DNA of 7,934 nucleotides from a bacterium (GCA_030621275.1 JAUXHY010000044.1:1-7934), one strand, 5' to 3'; shown: positions 1 to 6,339, counted from the first letter of the stretch. Notes: generated by a model from the letters alone, not told the origin. Translations and numbers: made by a program.

Positions 1-348
1 GAGATATTCGCAAAAAATCTCCACGCTTTAGGTAATATGGATGATAGAGATTGGGAGAACTACAGGAATCTATTTAAAGTAATGATTTCTTTTCTGCGTA
101 AACCCGATTTAATTATTTATCTAAAAGCATCAACCGACACGTTATTGACACGTATTAAAAAACGTGCACGTGATTACGAGAAAACCATTGACCCTGAATA
201 TTTACATACTCTAAATGTTTCTTATGATAAATGGATTACAAGTATTAAGGATATACCAGTGCTGACCGTAGATACAAATAATTTTAATATATTTAAGGAT
301 CAGAAAAAATTACAATTAATTATTAAAGATATAAATAATAAAATATAA
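1..348 (+). CDS. Deoxynucleoside kinase (dNK family), C-terminal part
   Basis: This is the C-terminal 115 residues of a deoxyadenosine/deoxyguanosine-type kinase, a cytosolic salvage enzyme that phosphorylates deoxynucleosides. The frame is open from base 1 and the start lies outside the window. The stretch beginning EIFAKNLHALGNMDDRDW matches the family's 'D-x2-IFA...D-x2-Y' region. It is followed by PDLIIYLKAS, the typical beta strand and turn, and then by the arginine-rich lid RIKKRARDYE. The segment DPEYLHTLNVSYDKW is also characteristic. Family members are roughly 200-220 residues, so about half is missing, including the P-loop; this is truncation by the window edge, not by mutation. The stop TAA at 346-348 is followed within about 15 bases by hairpin repeats. 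Substrate preference (dA, dG or other) cannot be decided from this part. The ATG at 37 is internal and not the real start. Confidence 0.9.
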   Translation, partial: EIFAKNLHALGNMDDRDWENYRNLFKVMISFLRKPDLIIYLKASTDTLLTRIKKRARDYEKTIDPEYLHTLNVSYDKWITSIKDIPVLTVDTNNFNIFKDQKKLQLIIKDINNKI

Positions 349-361
349 CCGCTTCATTTAT

Positions 362-385
362 CATGCCGGATTTATTCCGGTTTCT
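362..385 (+). repeat. REP-like hairpin repeat, copy 1
   Basis: CCGGA (366-370) pairs with TCCGG (376-380) around the loop TTTAT. The flanks, CATG before the stem and TTTCT after it, resemble the layout of the next copy at 393-423 (TCAT, then stem, loop, stem). It lies 13 bases after the deoxynucleoside kinase stop. It may be a related subtype of the same intergenic repeat family and could act as a weak 3'-end hairpin for that gene. It has no U-tract, so it is not called a terminator. Confidence 0.55.
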
Positions 386-392
386 ACCAATT

Positions 393-423
393 TTGTCATT
401 CCCGATTTAGTCGGGAATCCATT
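393..423 (+). repeat. REP-like hairpin, left flank of the GIY-YIG gene
   Basis: ATTCCCGA (398-405) pairs perfectly with TCGGGAAT (411-418) around a 5-nt loop (406-410). The stem is preceded by TTGTC and followed by CCATT. The reverse complement of 728-757 has the same flanks and the same stem length, with compensating base-pair changes and a 4-nt loop. The two copies therefore form an inverted pair around the gene at 437-727. The copy ends 13 bases before that gene's start codon. Confidence 0.8.
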
Positions 424-436
424 AATTTATAATATT

Positions 437-727
437 ATGTATCACTCATATTACGTTTATATTTTGGCTAGCAAGCTTAACGGTACTTTATATATAGGTA
501 AAACCAATAATCTTGAAAGACGTGTATATGAACATAGAAATAATTTAATCGAAGGATTTACTAAAAGATATAATGTACATAAACTTGTTTATTATGAAGA
601 AACTAACGACATAAATAAAGCTTTGTTGTTTGAGAAAAGAATAAAGAAGTGGAATCGAGCATGGAAAATAAAGTTAATTGAAAAAGATAATCCGGAATGG
701 AAAGATTTAGCTAAACATTGGTTTTAA
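437..727 (+). CDS. Small stand-alone GIY-YIG nuclease-domain protein
   Basis: This 96-residue protein consists of little more than one GIY-YIG nuclease domain, as in the YhbQ/UPF0213 type. The first core strand is YYVYIL (residues 5-10), followed by the YIG element at 19-21. The catalytic arginine should be R28 in NLERRVYEH (25-33), with H33 nearby. E66 in the segment FEKRIKKW (65-72) fits the metal-binding glutamate. FTKRY (41-45) and NPEWKDL (85-91) are also typical of this short family. Known members are metal-dependent DNA endonucleases or are inferred to be. No DNA-binding domain is attached, so the target is unknown. No clear Shine-Dalgarno site precedes the ATG. The gene is bracketed by inverted hairpin repeats, the right one starting at the base after the stop codon, which suggests a compact mobile or repeat-maintaining unit. 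That role is inference. Confidence 0.88.
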   Translation: MYHSYYVYILASKLNGTLYIGKTNNLERRVYEHRNNLIEGFTKRYNVHKLVYYEETNDINKALLFEKRIKKWNRAWKIKLIEKDNPEWKDLAKHWF

Positions 728-757
728 AATGGATACCCGCCTTCGCGGGTATGACAA
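728..757 (-). repeat. REP-like hairpin, right flank of the GIY-YIG gene
   Basis: ATACCCGC (733-740) pairs with GCGGGTAT (745-752) around the loop CTTC. Read on the minus strand the unit begins TTGTCAT and ends ATCCATT, exactly like the copy at 393-423. Two stem pairs differ between the copies (T-A to A-T, and A-T to C-G) and both changes keep the pairing. The repeat begins at the base after the TAA of the GIY-YIG gene. It could also serve as that gene's 3' hairpin, though no strong U-tract follows directly. Confidence 0.8.
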
Positions 758-794
758 TGTTTTTCTCATATCTGATGTACGTCTAAACCAATCT

Positions 795-820
795 CCGATA
801 ACTACTGAGTCAGGAATAAC
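795..820 (-). repeat. Possible degenerate REP-like copy
   Basis: On the minus strand this reads GTTATTCCTGACTCAG followed by TAGTTATCGG. It resembles the GTCATTCCCGA...TCGGGAATCC pattern of the copy at 393-423, but the outer stem pairs poorly. Only the core CTGA-C-TCAG is palindromic. It is in the same orientation as the copy at 728-757. It may be a decayed repeat or a chance likeness. The rest of 758-895 shows no gene. Confidence 0.3.
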
Positions 821-895
821 AAAAATTGTGTTGTGTTAAATCAAATAGTTATCAAACTTTATCATAAACAGATTTGGAACAAACTATATCACTAA

Positions 896-960
896 CATCC
901 CCCTGAATCCCCCTTCAAATGGGGACAATGTCTCCCCTTAAGGGGAGATTTAGAGGGGTG
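896..960. repeat. 65-bp nested palindromic intergenic repeat
   Basis: Two 30-base arms (896-925 and 931-960) face each other across a 5-base hinge (CAATG). By my hand alignment, the left arm and the reverse complement of the right arm agree at 21 of 30 positions. Each arm is itself a hairpin: CCCC...GGGG in the left arm, and the perfect 18-base palindrome TCTCCCCTTAAGGGGAGA (931-948) in the right. It could fold as one long stem or as two neighbouring hairpins. Two bases separate it from the dnaG stop (963-965 on the minus strand), so it would form the 3' end of that transcript. No U-run follows the stems, so I do not call it an intrinsic terminator. Confidence 0.75.
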
Positions 961-962
961 AC

Positions 963-2714
963 TTATTTCAAATCACGTAGTTCCTGCTGAAGTAAAGCCT
1001 CCTCCATTACTGCTTCTATTGGATCATCGCCGCGCTGTTCCAATTCACGAATTTTGAATCTAGTAGCCTTAATTTTTTCCTTGATCGGATAGGATTTTAA
1101 AACATGCATACAATCAGCTACTTCCGTCTCGGGGCTTTCCTGAGGTTTATCTTCCATCAAAATTTTAGTTACTAATTCACGTTCTAGCTTATTTTCGAAT
1201 TGGTCAATGATTGAAGAAAATTTTATATCCTCATATAGCGGTAGTAAAATTTCAGCTAATTTTTTTAAAACCGGTTCGTTAAATAAATCAATTTCAATGT
1301 TATCTCTAACTACTTGGCGGATTTGCGGATCGTCACTAGCCAATAATCTTACTAGTATTAATTGAGCTTTCTGAATTAGTGAGGATAATTCCAATGGCTG
1401 TTCATCAACTTGATTTTCTTGCACCCTAGTGCGTTGGCGGGTTTGCTCTCTTTTAAGTCGTTTCAATAATTCATTTTCATCAATTTGTAAACGCTGAGAT
1501 ATATTTTTCAAAATGCTATTGCGAATAATGCTATCGCCAATACCTGCTATCGCAAATAAAATATCATTAACAAATTGGGACTGTTCTGCTGAGGAAAGAT
1601 CGTTCACGTTTTTTGAATTTATTTGAAAATCAATAAGCGATGTGGCTGATTCAGCTCCCTGTAAAATCGCTTCTGCGCCATTTTTCCTAATCCAATCATC
1701 AGGATCCATTTCTTTTGGAACTTGCACAATTAACGGTTCCACACTTCCCTGATAAAGTAAATAACCTGTTCTAATTGCAGCGTCTGTGCCAGCTTGATCA
1801 CCATCATAAGTTAAATAAACACGATTTGTAAATTTTTTGATTTGTTGAACATTACGTTCGGCAAGTGCCGTACCTGATGCTGCTACTACATTTTCTATTC
1901 CGGCTTGGTATAGTTGAATGAAATCCATATAACCCTCAACTAGAAAAACTGCACCTTTTTCACGTATCGCTTGTCGGGACAAATGCAATCCATACAAAAC
2001 ATCGCTTTTGTGATAAAGTGGTGTTTCCGGTGAATTCAAATATTTAGCCGGTTCATCCTTATCAAGAGTTCGTCCCCCAAATGCAATCACTTTACCCGAT
2101 TGATTAAATATCGGAAACATTATTCGATTCCTGAATCGATCAAATATTCCCTTTTCCGATTTTGTAAATAGTCCTGATTTTTCTATCACATCTTTGGAGT
2201 AATTCTGCGATTTAACTTTATTTATTAAATCTTCCCAACCCGTAGACGAAAGACCGATTTTAAATGTTTTTATAGTATTGAGTGTTAGTCCACGTTCTGT
2301 TAAGTATTTAATTACATTTTTGCCTTTATCTGAAAATAAATGCTTTTGAAAAATATTTCCCGCATACTCATGTATTTCATACAATTTTGTGTAATAATCT
2401 TTCTCTCCCGCCGGCTCACTGAGCGGTACTTCTATTCCATATTTATCACCAAGTTGCTTCACGGCATCCACAAAACTGATTTTATCATATTCCGTTAGAA
2501 ATGTAAATACATTACCGCCGGCTCCACAGGCAAAACATTTATAAATTTCTTTTACCGGAGAAACATATAACGAGGGGTGTGTATCATTATGGAATGGACA
2601 AATTCCAACAAAATTTTGTCCTCTTTTCCGCAGATCTAAATACTGCGATATTACATCAACAATATTTGCTGCTTCGCGAACGCGATCAATTACTTCAGGC
2701 GATATCCGAGCCAT
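963..2714 (-). CDS. dnaG: DNA primase DnaG
   Basis: DnaG synthesises the short RNA primers for chromosomal replication and works with the replicative helicase at the fork. At 583 residues it is close to the usual bacterial length. The N-terminal CHC2-type zinc-binding domain shows C39, H42, C60 and C63 (CPFH ... CFAC). The RNA polymerase core follows with RNRIMFP (195-201) and GRTLD (214-218). KYLNSPETPLYHK (224-236) is a strongly conserved primase segment. The TOPRIM metal site is EGYMD (260-264), DGDQAG (304-309) and DPDD (337-340), with all acidic residues present. The remaining C-terminal part, from about residue 430, is the divergent helicase-binding region. The ATG shares its A with the last base of the upstream gene's TAA (TAATG), indicating translational coupling. 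It is the last gene of the four-gene run. All catalytic features look intact. Confidence 0.98.
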   Translation of the reverse strand: MARISPEVIDRVREAANIVDVISQYLDLRKRGQNFVGICPFHNDTHPSLYVSPVKEIYKCFACGAGGNVFTFLTEYDKISFVDAVKQLGDKYGIEVPLSEPAGEKDYYTKLYEIHEYAGNIFQKHLFSDKGKNVIKYLTERGLTLNTIKTFKIGLSSTGWEDLINKVKSQNYSKDVIEKSGLFTKSEKGIFDRFRNRIMFPIFNQSGKVIAFGGRTLDKDEPAKYLNSPETPLYHKSDVLYGLHLSRQAIREKGAVFLVEGYMDFIQLYQAGIENVVAASGTALAERNVQQIKKFTNRVYLTYDGDQAGTDAAIRTGYLLYQGSVEPLIVQVPKEMDPDDWIRKNGAEAILQGAESATSLIDFQINSKNVNDLSSAEQSQFVNDILFAIAGIGDSIIRNSILKNISQRLQIDENELLKRLKREQTRQRTRVQENQVDEQPLELSSLIQKAQLILVRLLASDDPQIRQVVRDNIEIDLFNEPVLKKLAEILLPLYEDIKFSSIIDQFENKLERELVTKILMEDKPQESPETEVADCMHVLKSYPIKEKIKATRFKIRELEQRGDDPIEAVMEEALLQQELRDLK

Positions 2715-3274
2715 TACTCATCGTCTTCTTGCACAGCAGAATCATCAACAATTATTGATTTTACGTATTCCTTTCCTGCATTTACAGGATCCTCCCATCC
2801 AAAATATTCAATATTTTTATCGCGAATTGTCTTTGCGATATTTGCTATTCTAGATTCCTTATACAAAGTCTCCGTCCAGTTCTGAATGGGAAGCAATTCA
2901 AAAACCCACAAAATAAGAATAATTGGAATTATACCTTTAAATATCCCTATCACAAAACCTAACAATTGATTAAATAGTCGATTTTTTCTTATACCAACAA
3001 TCTGATCTATCAATCCAATAATAATTCTTGTTATAATAAGTGTACATACAAAAATTATAGAAAAGCTGACAAATAGTATGAGATATGGATTGGCACTAAG
3101 CTCCCGCTGTAATATTTCAGCTAAATCAACATAATAAGTTATACTAAGCCAAAGCGTAAATATTAGACTGATGATCCGTCCAATTTCAATAATAAATCCA
3201 CGTTTATAGCCACCAATTCCTAAAAACAATAAAAACGTTGTGGCGAAAAGGTCAAAAAATAAAACGGCATTCAT
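2714..3274 (-). CDS. CvpA-family inner-membrane protein
   Basis: This is a 186-residue protein with four predicted membrane segments at about residues 3-20, 27-48, 63-89 and 102-125, followed by a soluble acidic tail ending VQEDDE. The motif GYKRGF (22-27) after the first helix and NQLLGFVIGIFKG (102-114) in the last helix fit the colicin V production (CvpA) family. Family members are small membrane proteins whose molecular activity is poorly known; the name comes from a role in colicin V export in E. coli. The ATG overlaps the yqeY stop by four bases (ATGA), and the gene's own stop overlaps the dnaG start, so it is translated as part of a coupled yqeY-cvpA-dnaG block. The ribosome binding site is weak, which agrees with coupling. 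Family assignment is good; function is unknown. Confidence 0.85.
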   Translation of the reverse strand: MNAVLFFDLFATTFLLFLGIGGYKRGFIIEIGRIISLIFTLWLSITYYVDLAEILQRELSANPYLILFVSFSIIFVCTLIITRIIIGLIDQIVGIRKNRLFNQLLGFVIGIFKGIIPIILILWVFELLPIQNWTETLYKESRIANIAKTIRDKNIEYFGWEDPVNAGKEYVKSIIVDDSAVQEDDE

Positions 3275-3714
3275 TGTAACAGTTCCCGTAAAAATAATTG
3301 TGCCTTTTTGCCATCTATCTTGCTGGCTCCTTTTTTCATTATAATGGGCATTACTTTACCCACATCCGCTAATGATTGTGCTCCTGTTTCCTCAATTGAA
3401 TTTTTAACAATATTTTTGATTTCTTCATCAGTCATCATTTTTGGTAAATATTGTTCAATAATTTGTAACTCTTTTGACTCTAATTCAACCAAATCATCCC
3501 TGCCACCATTACGAAACATAGTAATTGATTCTTTACGCTGTTTAGCTAAAGTTTGCAATAATTTTAATTCTTCAGCTTCGGATAGGTCTTCCCGCTTTTC
3601 GATTTTTTTGTCTTTTAGTTTGGCGAGTACCACTCGTAATGTTTTAGATTTTATCGCGTCCTTTGCTTTCATCGCTTGGTACATGTCAGACTGTATTGTT
3701 TTGAATAATTTCAC
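3271..3714 (-). CDS. yqeY: YqeY / GatB-like domain protein
   Basis: This 147-residue protein consists of the YqeY domain, which resembles the C-terminal tRNA-binding tail domain of the amidotransferase subunit GatB. Its role as a free-standing protein is not established, though an RNA- or tRNA-related role is often suggested. Conserved features are AMKAKD (14-19), KQRKESI...GR (58-72), the glutamate-rich ELESKEL followed by YLP (89-91), and the ADVGKVM segment (116-122). The start is a GTG, chosen because the conserved N-terminus begins there and a very strong ribosome binding site lies just before it. It begins 15 bases after the methyltransferase stop and overlaps the next gene by ATGA. This order (yqeY, cvpA-like, dnaG) makes sense as a housekeeping cluster near replication functions. 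Confidence 0.93.
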   Translation of the reverse strand: MKLFKTIQSDMYQAMKAKDAIKSKTLRVVLAKLKDKKIEKREDLSEAEELKLLQTLAKQRKESITMFRNGGRDDLVELESKELQIIEQYLPKMMTDEEIKNIVKNSIEETGAQSLADVGKVMPIIMKKGASKIDGKKAQLFLRELLQ

Positions 3715-3718
3715 TATT

Positions 3719-3728
3719 CCCTCCCCCC
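3719..3728 (-). promoter_or_regulatory. Strong Shine-Dalgarno site of yqeY
   Basis: On the minus strand GGGGGGAGGG lies 4 bases before the GTG start of yqeY. It falls in the 15-base gap after the methyltransferase stop codon. It supports the GTG start. It stands out because the neighbouring genes have weak sites or overlap starts, so translation of the yqeY-cvpA-dnaG block probably initiates anew here instead of depending on the methyltransferase. Confidence 0.7.
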
Positions 3729-3729
3729 T

Positions 3730-4560
3730 TTACGTTTGATCAATACGTTTCATTGCAATTAATAAATTGTCCTGATTCGTATCAAAACCTATAAATCGTC
3801 GACCGCGTAATTTTGCCGTAACCCCTATATCGCCACTCCGCATAAACGGGTCTACTATATAATTTAATTTAAATGAACTTGCATCCAGAATACGATTAAT
3901 TAATGGCTCCGGTTTATGTTCTGTTTTATCACTGTCAGAATCAGCTCTGATATTTATTATGTCATTCCAAAAATTTGGCAACCTTTCTTTACTTTCTATA
4001 CGTAATAACAACTTTCCCGTTCCAACCGACTCCTGCCCAAAAAGAAATTCATTGGTCTTGGTAGCAAACCAGATATCACTCATTTGGTTTTTCCAGGTTG
4101 CTGCATTGGCTTTATCACTTGCATTATCATCCCGCCATGTTATTCTTGTTTGTACGATAAATATATTAGATAACAGTGAATGGAACATTCCTGAATATCG
4201 CCAACCACACAGTAAATAAATTGCGCCGGTTATTTTTAAAACCCTTCGCGCTTCTTTTAACCAATCCTCATTCCATTTATAGAATTCTTGCAACGTAAGT
4301 TGTTTGCCTTTATCCTGCGCTTGCCTCCATGGATCTTCCGGTGGATCAGCAATTATTAGATCAATTGAATTATCCGGTAATTTTGAAAGACCGGTTAATC
4401 CATCGGTTAAAAATATTCCTTCGCGCATATTGTCAGCTGTCATATGTATATCATCGGCGGTTTGTATTGCCGGTAAATACCGATTAAGATCAGCAATACT
4501 TAATCCTTCATACGGTTCTAAAGGGTTTGCAAACAATGGCATCTTTTCAGAAATATTCAT
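3730..4560 (-). CDS. Beta-class DNA methyltransferase homologue with altered motifs
   Basis: This 276-residue protein has the layout of beta-class N6-adenine/N4-cytosine DNA methyltransferases, in which the catalytic motif precedes the AdoMet-binding motif. SIDLIIADPPEDPW (65-78) is motif IV; TEHKPEPLINRIL (213-225) is the usual segment before motif I. DPFMRSGD (237-244) stands for motif I (normally DPFxGSGT). The strand RRFIGFDTN (254-262) completes the nucleotide site. Two changes are odd: motif IV reads DPPE where family members have an aromatic fourth residue, and motif I has R in place of the first glycine. Activity is therefore doubtful. No restriction enzyme gene is adjacent. I chose the ATG at 4558-4560, which lies before the conserved body. 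Thirteen further codons upstream (to 4599) are open but hydrophobic and low-complexity, and another ATG is at 4540-4542. The gene leads the yqeY-cvpA-dnaG run. Confidence 0.8.
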   Translation of the reverse strand: MNISEKMPLFANPLEPYEGLSIADLNRYLPAIQTADDIHMTADNMREGIFLTDGLTGLSKLPDNSIDLIIADPPEDPWRQAQDKGKQLTLQEFYKWNEDWLKEARRVLKITGAIYLLCGWRYSGMFHSLLSNIFIVQTRITWRDDNASDKANAATWKNQMSDIWFATKTNEFLFGQESVGTGKLLLRIESKERLPNFWNDIINIRADSDSDKTEHKPEPLINRILDASSFKLNYIVDPFMRSGDIGVTAKLRGRRFIGFDTNQDNLLIAMKRIDQT

Positions 4561-4655
4561 CGTAAAATTTAAAAAAAGAACACATTGTAAAAAATACAAT
4601 TCCGAATTTGGTAATTTTATGTAAAATAAATAATTATCGAAGTAATTTATATACC

Positions 4656-5075
4656 ATGATAAATAAGAAAAAAGTTGTTTTTATATGCACCGGCAATTCC
4701 TGCCGATCACAAATGGCCGAGGGATTATTACGGGAAATGGCAGGAGAACGTTTTGATGTTTATAGTGCAGGAAGCCACCCCAGCAAAGTGCACCCCATTG
4801 CAATAAGGGTTATGAAAGAAGTTGGTATTGATATTTCAACTCACACTTCCGATCCAATTGATAAGTATTTTGGATATGGTATTAAATACATTATAACTCT
4901 CTGTGATCATGCACGTGAGTTTTGTCCCACCTTCCCGGGCGATTCAAAAAAGATACATTGGAGTATTGATGACCCATTCCGCAGTTGGAAAAATGATCAT
5001 AAAATTATCGGACGGTATCGCGCAACTCGTGATGAAATTCACGAACGTTTAAATAAGTTTACTGAACTGTTTTAA
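4656..5075 (+). CDS. arsC: Arsenate reductase, thioredoxin-coupled ArsC (LMW-PTP fold)
   Basis: This 139-residue protein has the low-molecular-weight phosphatase fold and most likely reduces arsenate to arsenite in the cytoplasm using thioredoxin. The P-loop is CTGNSCRS (11-18), with the nucleophile C11, the loop arginine R17 and the extra cysteine C16. The redox pair is C83 and C90 in TLCDHAREFCP (81-91), spaced as in thioredoxin-coupled ArsC. The acidic pair D106-D107 in DDP supplies the general acid. All residues that separate these reductases from tyrosine phosphatases are present. The ATG at 4656 is chosen because the conserved beta strand KKVVFICTGNSCR follows at once; upstream in-frame codons to 4608 match nothing. 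It stands alone, with no arsR, arsB or acr3 nearby. It is divergent from the methyltransferase across 95 bases, in which I see no convincing promoter. Confidence 0.93.
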   Translation: MINKKKVVFICTGNSCRSQMAEGLLREMAGERFDVYSAGSHPSKVHPIAIRVMKEVGIDISTHTSDPIDKYFGYGIKYIITLCDHAREFCPTFPGDSKKIHWSIDDPFRSWKNDHKIIGRYRATRDEIHERLNKFTELF

Positions 5076-5096
5076 AGATACTACTGAAATAATTTA

Positions 5097-5303
5097 GTGC
5101 ACTTACAGTCCTTTAAAATTATCGCTATCCTAGTTCTAGTAGCATCTCAAATATTTTCTCAAATTATAATCACAGAAGTAATGTATGACGCCCCTGGCTC
5201 AGATTCTCTAAATGAATTCGTTGGGTTATGTAATTCTTCTGCTGCAATATCAGTTGAATTAACTAATTGTACTATACCATATCGATTTATATCAACTAAT
5301 TAA
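5097..5303 (+). pseudogene. 5' remnant of a secreted lamin-tail-domain protein gene
   Basis: The 68-codon frame from GTG encodes a signal peptide, FKIIAILVLVASQIFSQ, with likely cleavage after FSQ (residue 22). The start of a lamin-tail domain follows: IIITEVMYDAPGSDSLNEF, then LTNCTI. Such domains normally run about 100 residues or more within large exported proteins, so this frame is only an N-terminal stub. Against the usual pattern (NEFxELYN ... LTNW) it reads NEFVGLCN and LTNC; each change is a single-base step, suggesting decay. The frame ends just before the ribosome binding site of the next gene. A matching C-terminal module lies in the same direction at 6385-6636. The GTG start may itself be a changed ATG. 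A short functional protein is possible but less likely. Confidence 0.7.
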
Positions 5304-5306
5304 TAT

Positions 5307-5312
5307 AAAGGA
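5307..5312 (+). promoter_or_regulatory. Ribosome binding site of the 339-codon gene
   Basis: AAAGGA sits 7 bases before the ATG at 5320 and directly after the stop of the broken upstream frame. It shows that the inserted gene has its own translation start and is not merely an internal fragment of the surrounding gene. Confidence 0.55.
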
Positions 5313-5319
5313 AAAATTA

Positions 5320-6339
5320 ATGGTTTGGAAATCAACTAAAAAACCCGAAGTGAATGTGCAGTATCCTGTTAATGGAGGTAAGTTTGAGATTACAATGGTT
5401 CCAATTCTCAAGGATACTAAAATAAGTAGAGAAAAACTCAGTGAGGGATTGAAAGGTGTATATTCAGTTAAATATGCTCTTAGTATTCCAGGTAAAAGTT
5501 TTTATATTGAGAATACAAATTTAAGTAAATTTGCTGATTCAGGCGAATCGCAAATAATTTTATCGCCAAACCTAAAGATTCATTTAAAAGATAAAATTAA
5601 TCCTAATATTAAAGATGCCTATCTACTTACTAATGAAGAAGGTATTCTAACAACTATAATAATAAAAATATGGGCAGAGAATTTTAATGATGCTCAGAAA
5701 AACGCACATAATTTTACGACATCATTATTAAGTTGGCTTAGCTTATTTGCTGATGTAGGGATAGACATTAAGGTATGTGAGATTACCCAAGATGATACTA
5801 AAACTCAACACTGGAGATTCAATACTGTAGGAGCTAAAAAAATTATTGATATGGATGATACTGAAAAATTTTCAATTGGTCCAATAAGTCCAACATTTCG
5901 AAAACTAATGGCAGCATATAGAGAGGGTCTGTCTGGCACAAATTCATTTTACAAGTTTTTATGCTTTTGGAAGGTAATTGAAGGTTGTAAAGCTTACAAT
6001 AAACAGCGCAATAGAAAATTAAAGAGAAGCACCGGCACTGTTGATTTTACAAAAGAGGATAGAATTCCGAATGTGCTGGAGGAGCCTGAGATTCTAAATG
6101 AGGAGACTAAAAATTTTCAACCATTTATAGGAAAAAAATTTTCTCAGGTTTTAGTAGAAATGCGGGAGATACTTCGCAATTCAATAGCCCATCTTATACC
6201 CGGTAAAAATATTATGGATTCAGACGATTTTGATAATATTGCAATATGTGATTTTGCTATTCCTGTTGTAAAATATATGTCTCGAATATTATTAATCCGA
6301 GAGGCAAGGCTTGATGGTGTCCCTTTATACAATTCATAA
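5320..6339 (+). CDS. Uncharacterised protein with HEPN-like R-x4-H motif (MauJ-like)
   Basis: This is a 339-residue soluble protein with no signal peptide or membrane segment. The first ~180 residues are strand-rich and unrecognised. The second half looks helical. A helix near residues 192-222 (from PTFRKLMAAYREGL to FYKFLCFWKVIEG) is followed by a charged linker with RNRKLKR (230-236). A helix then ends in EMREILRNSIAHLIPG (280-295). R286 to H291 is an R-x4-H motif, the signature of HEPN ribonuclease domains. The pattern 'YREGL..FYKFLCFWK.IEG' plus 'RNSIAH' recalls proteins annotated MauJ-like, a name carrying no proven function here. An RNase, toxin or defence role is inference. The gene is intact with its own ribosome binding site and lies between the two halves of a broken secreted-protein gene, suggesting acquisition. 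No antitoxin or partner gene is visible. Confidence 0.8.
   Translation: MVWKSTKKPEVNVQYPVNGGKFEITMVPILKDTKISREKLSEGLKGVYSVKYALSIPGKSFYIENTNLSKFADSGESQIILSPNLKIHLKDKINPNIKDAYLLTNEEGILTTIIIKIWAENFNDAQKNAHNFTTSLLSWLSLFADVGIDIKVCEITQDDTKTQHWRFNTVGAKKIIDMDDTEKFSIGPISPTFRKLMAAYREGLSGTNSFYKFLCFWKVIEGCKAYNKQRNRKLKRSTGTVDFTKEDRIPNVLEEPEILNEETKNFQPFIGKKFSQVLVEMREILRNSIAHLIPGKNIMDSDDFDNIAICDFAIPVVKYMSRILLIREARLDGVPLYNS

Noticed and set aside
362..960. CRISPR array
   Set aside because: The repeats are palindromic, in mixed orientation and irregularly spaced around a gene; there are no spacers of even length and no cas genes.
3308..3739. Open frame on the plus strand opposite yqeY
   Set aside because: It is the antisense of yqeY, whose protein matches a known family; the plus-strand translation is serine/isoleucine-rich and resembles nothing.
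4561..4599. Thirteen extra N-terminal codons for the methyltransferase
   Set aside because: The residues are hydrophobic and low in complexity, unlike a cytosolic methyltransferase N-terminus, and no ribosome binding site precedes that ATG.
4304..4624. Plus-strand frames (also 3959-4219) opposite the methyltransferase
   Set aside because: These are shadows of a clear methyltransferase coding frame, with no recognisable domain or ribosome binding site.
4608..4655. Longer start for the arsenate reductase
   Set aside because: The family begins just before the first beta strand, which fits the ATG at 4656; the upstream codons are in AT-rich intergenic sequence.
5260..5320. Promoter for the 339-codon gene (TTGTAC with TATCAA 17 bases on)
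   Set aside because: The match to -35/-10 is partial and the sequence is so AT-rich that such matches arise by chance.
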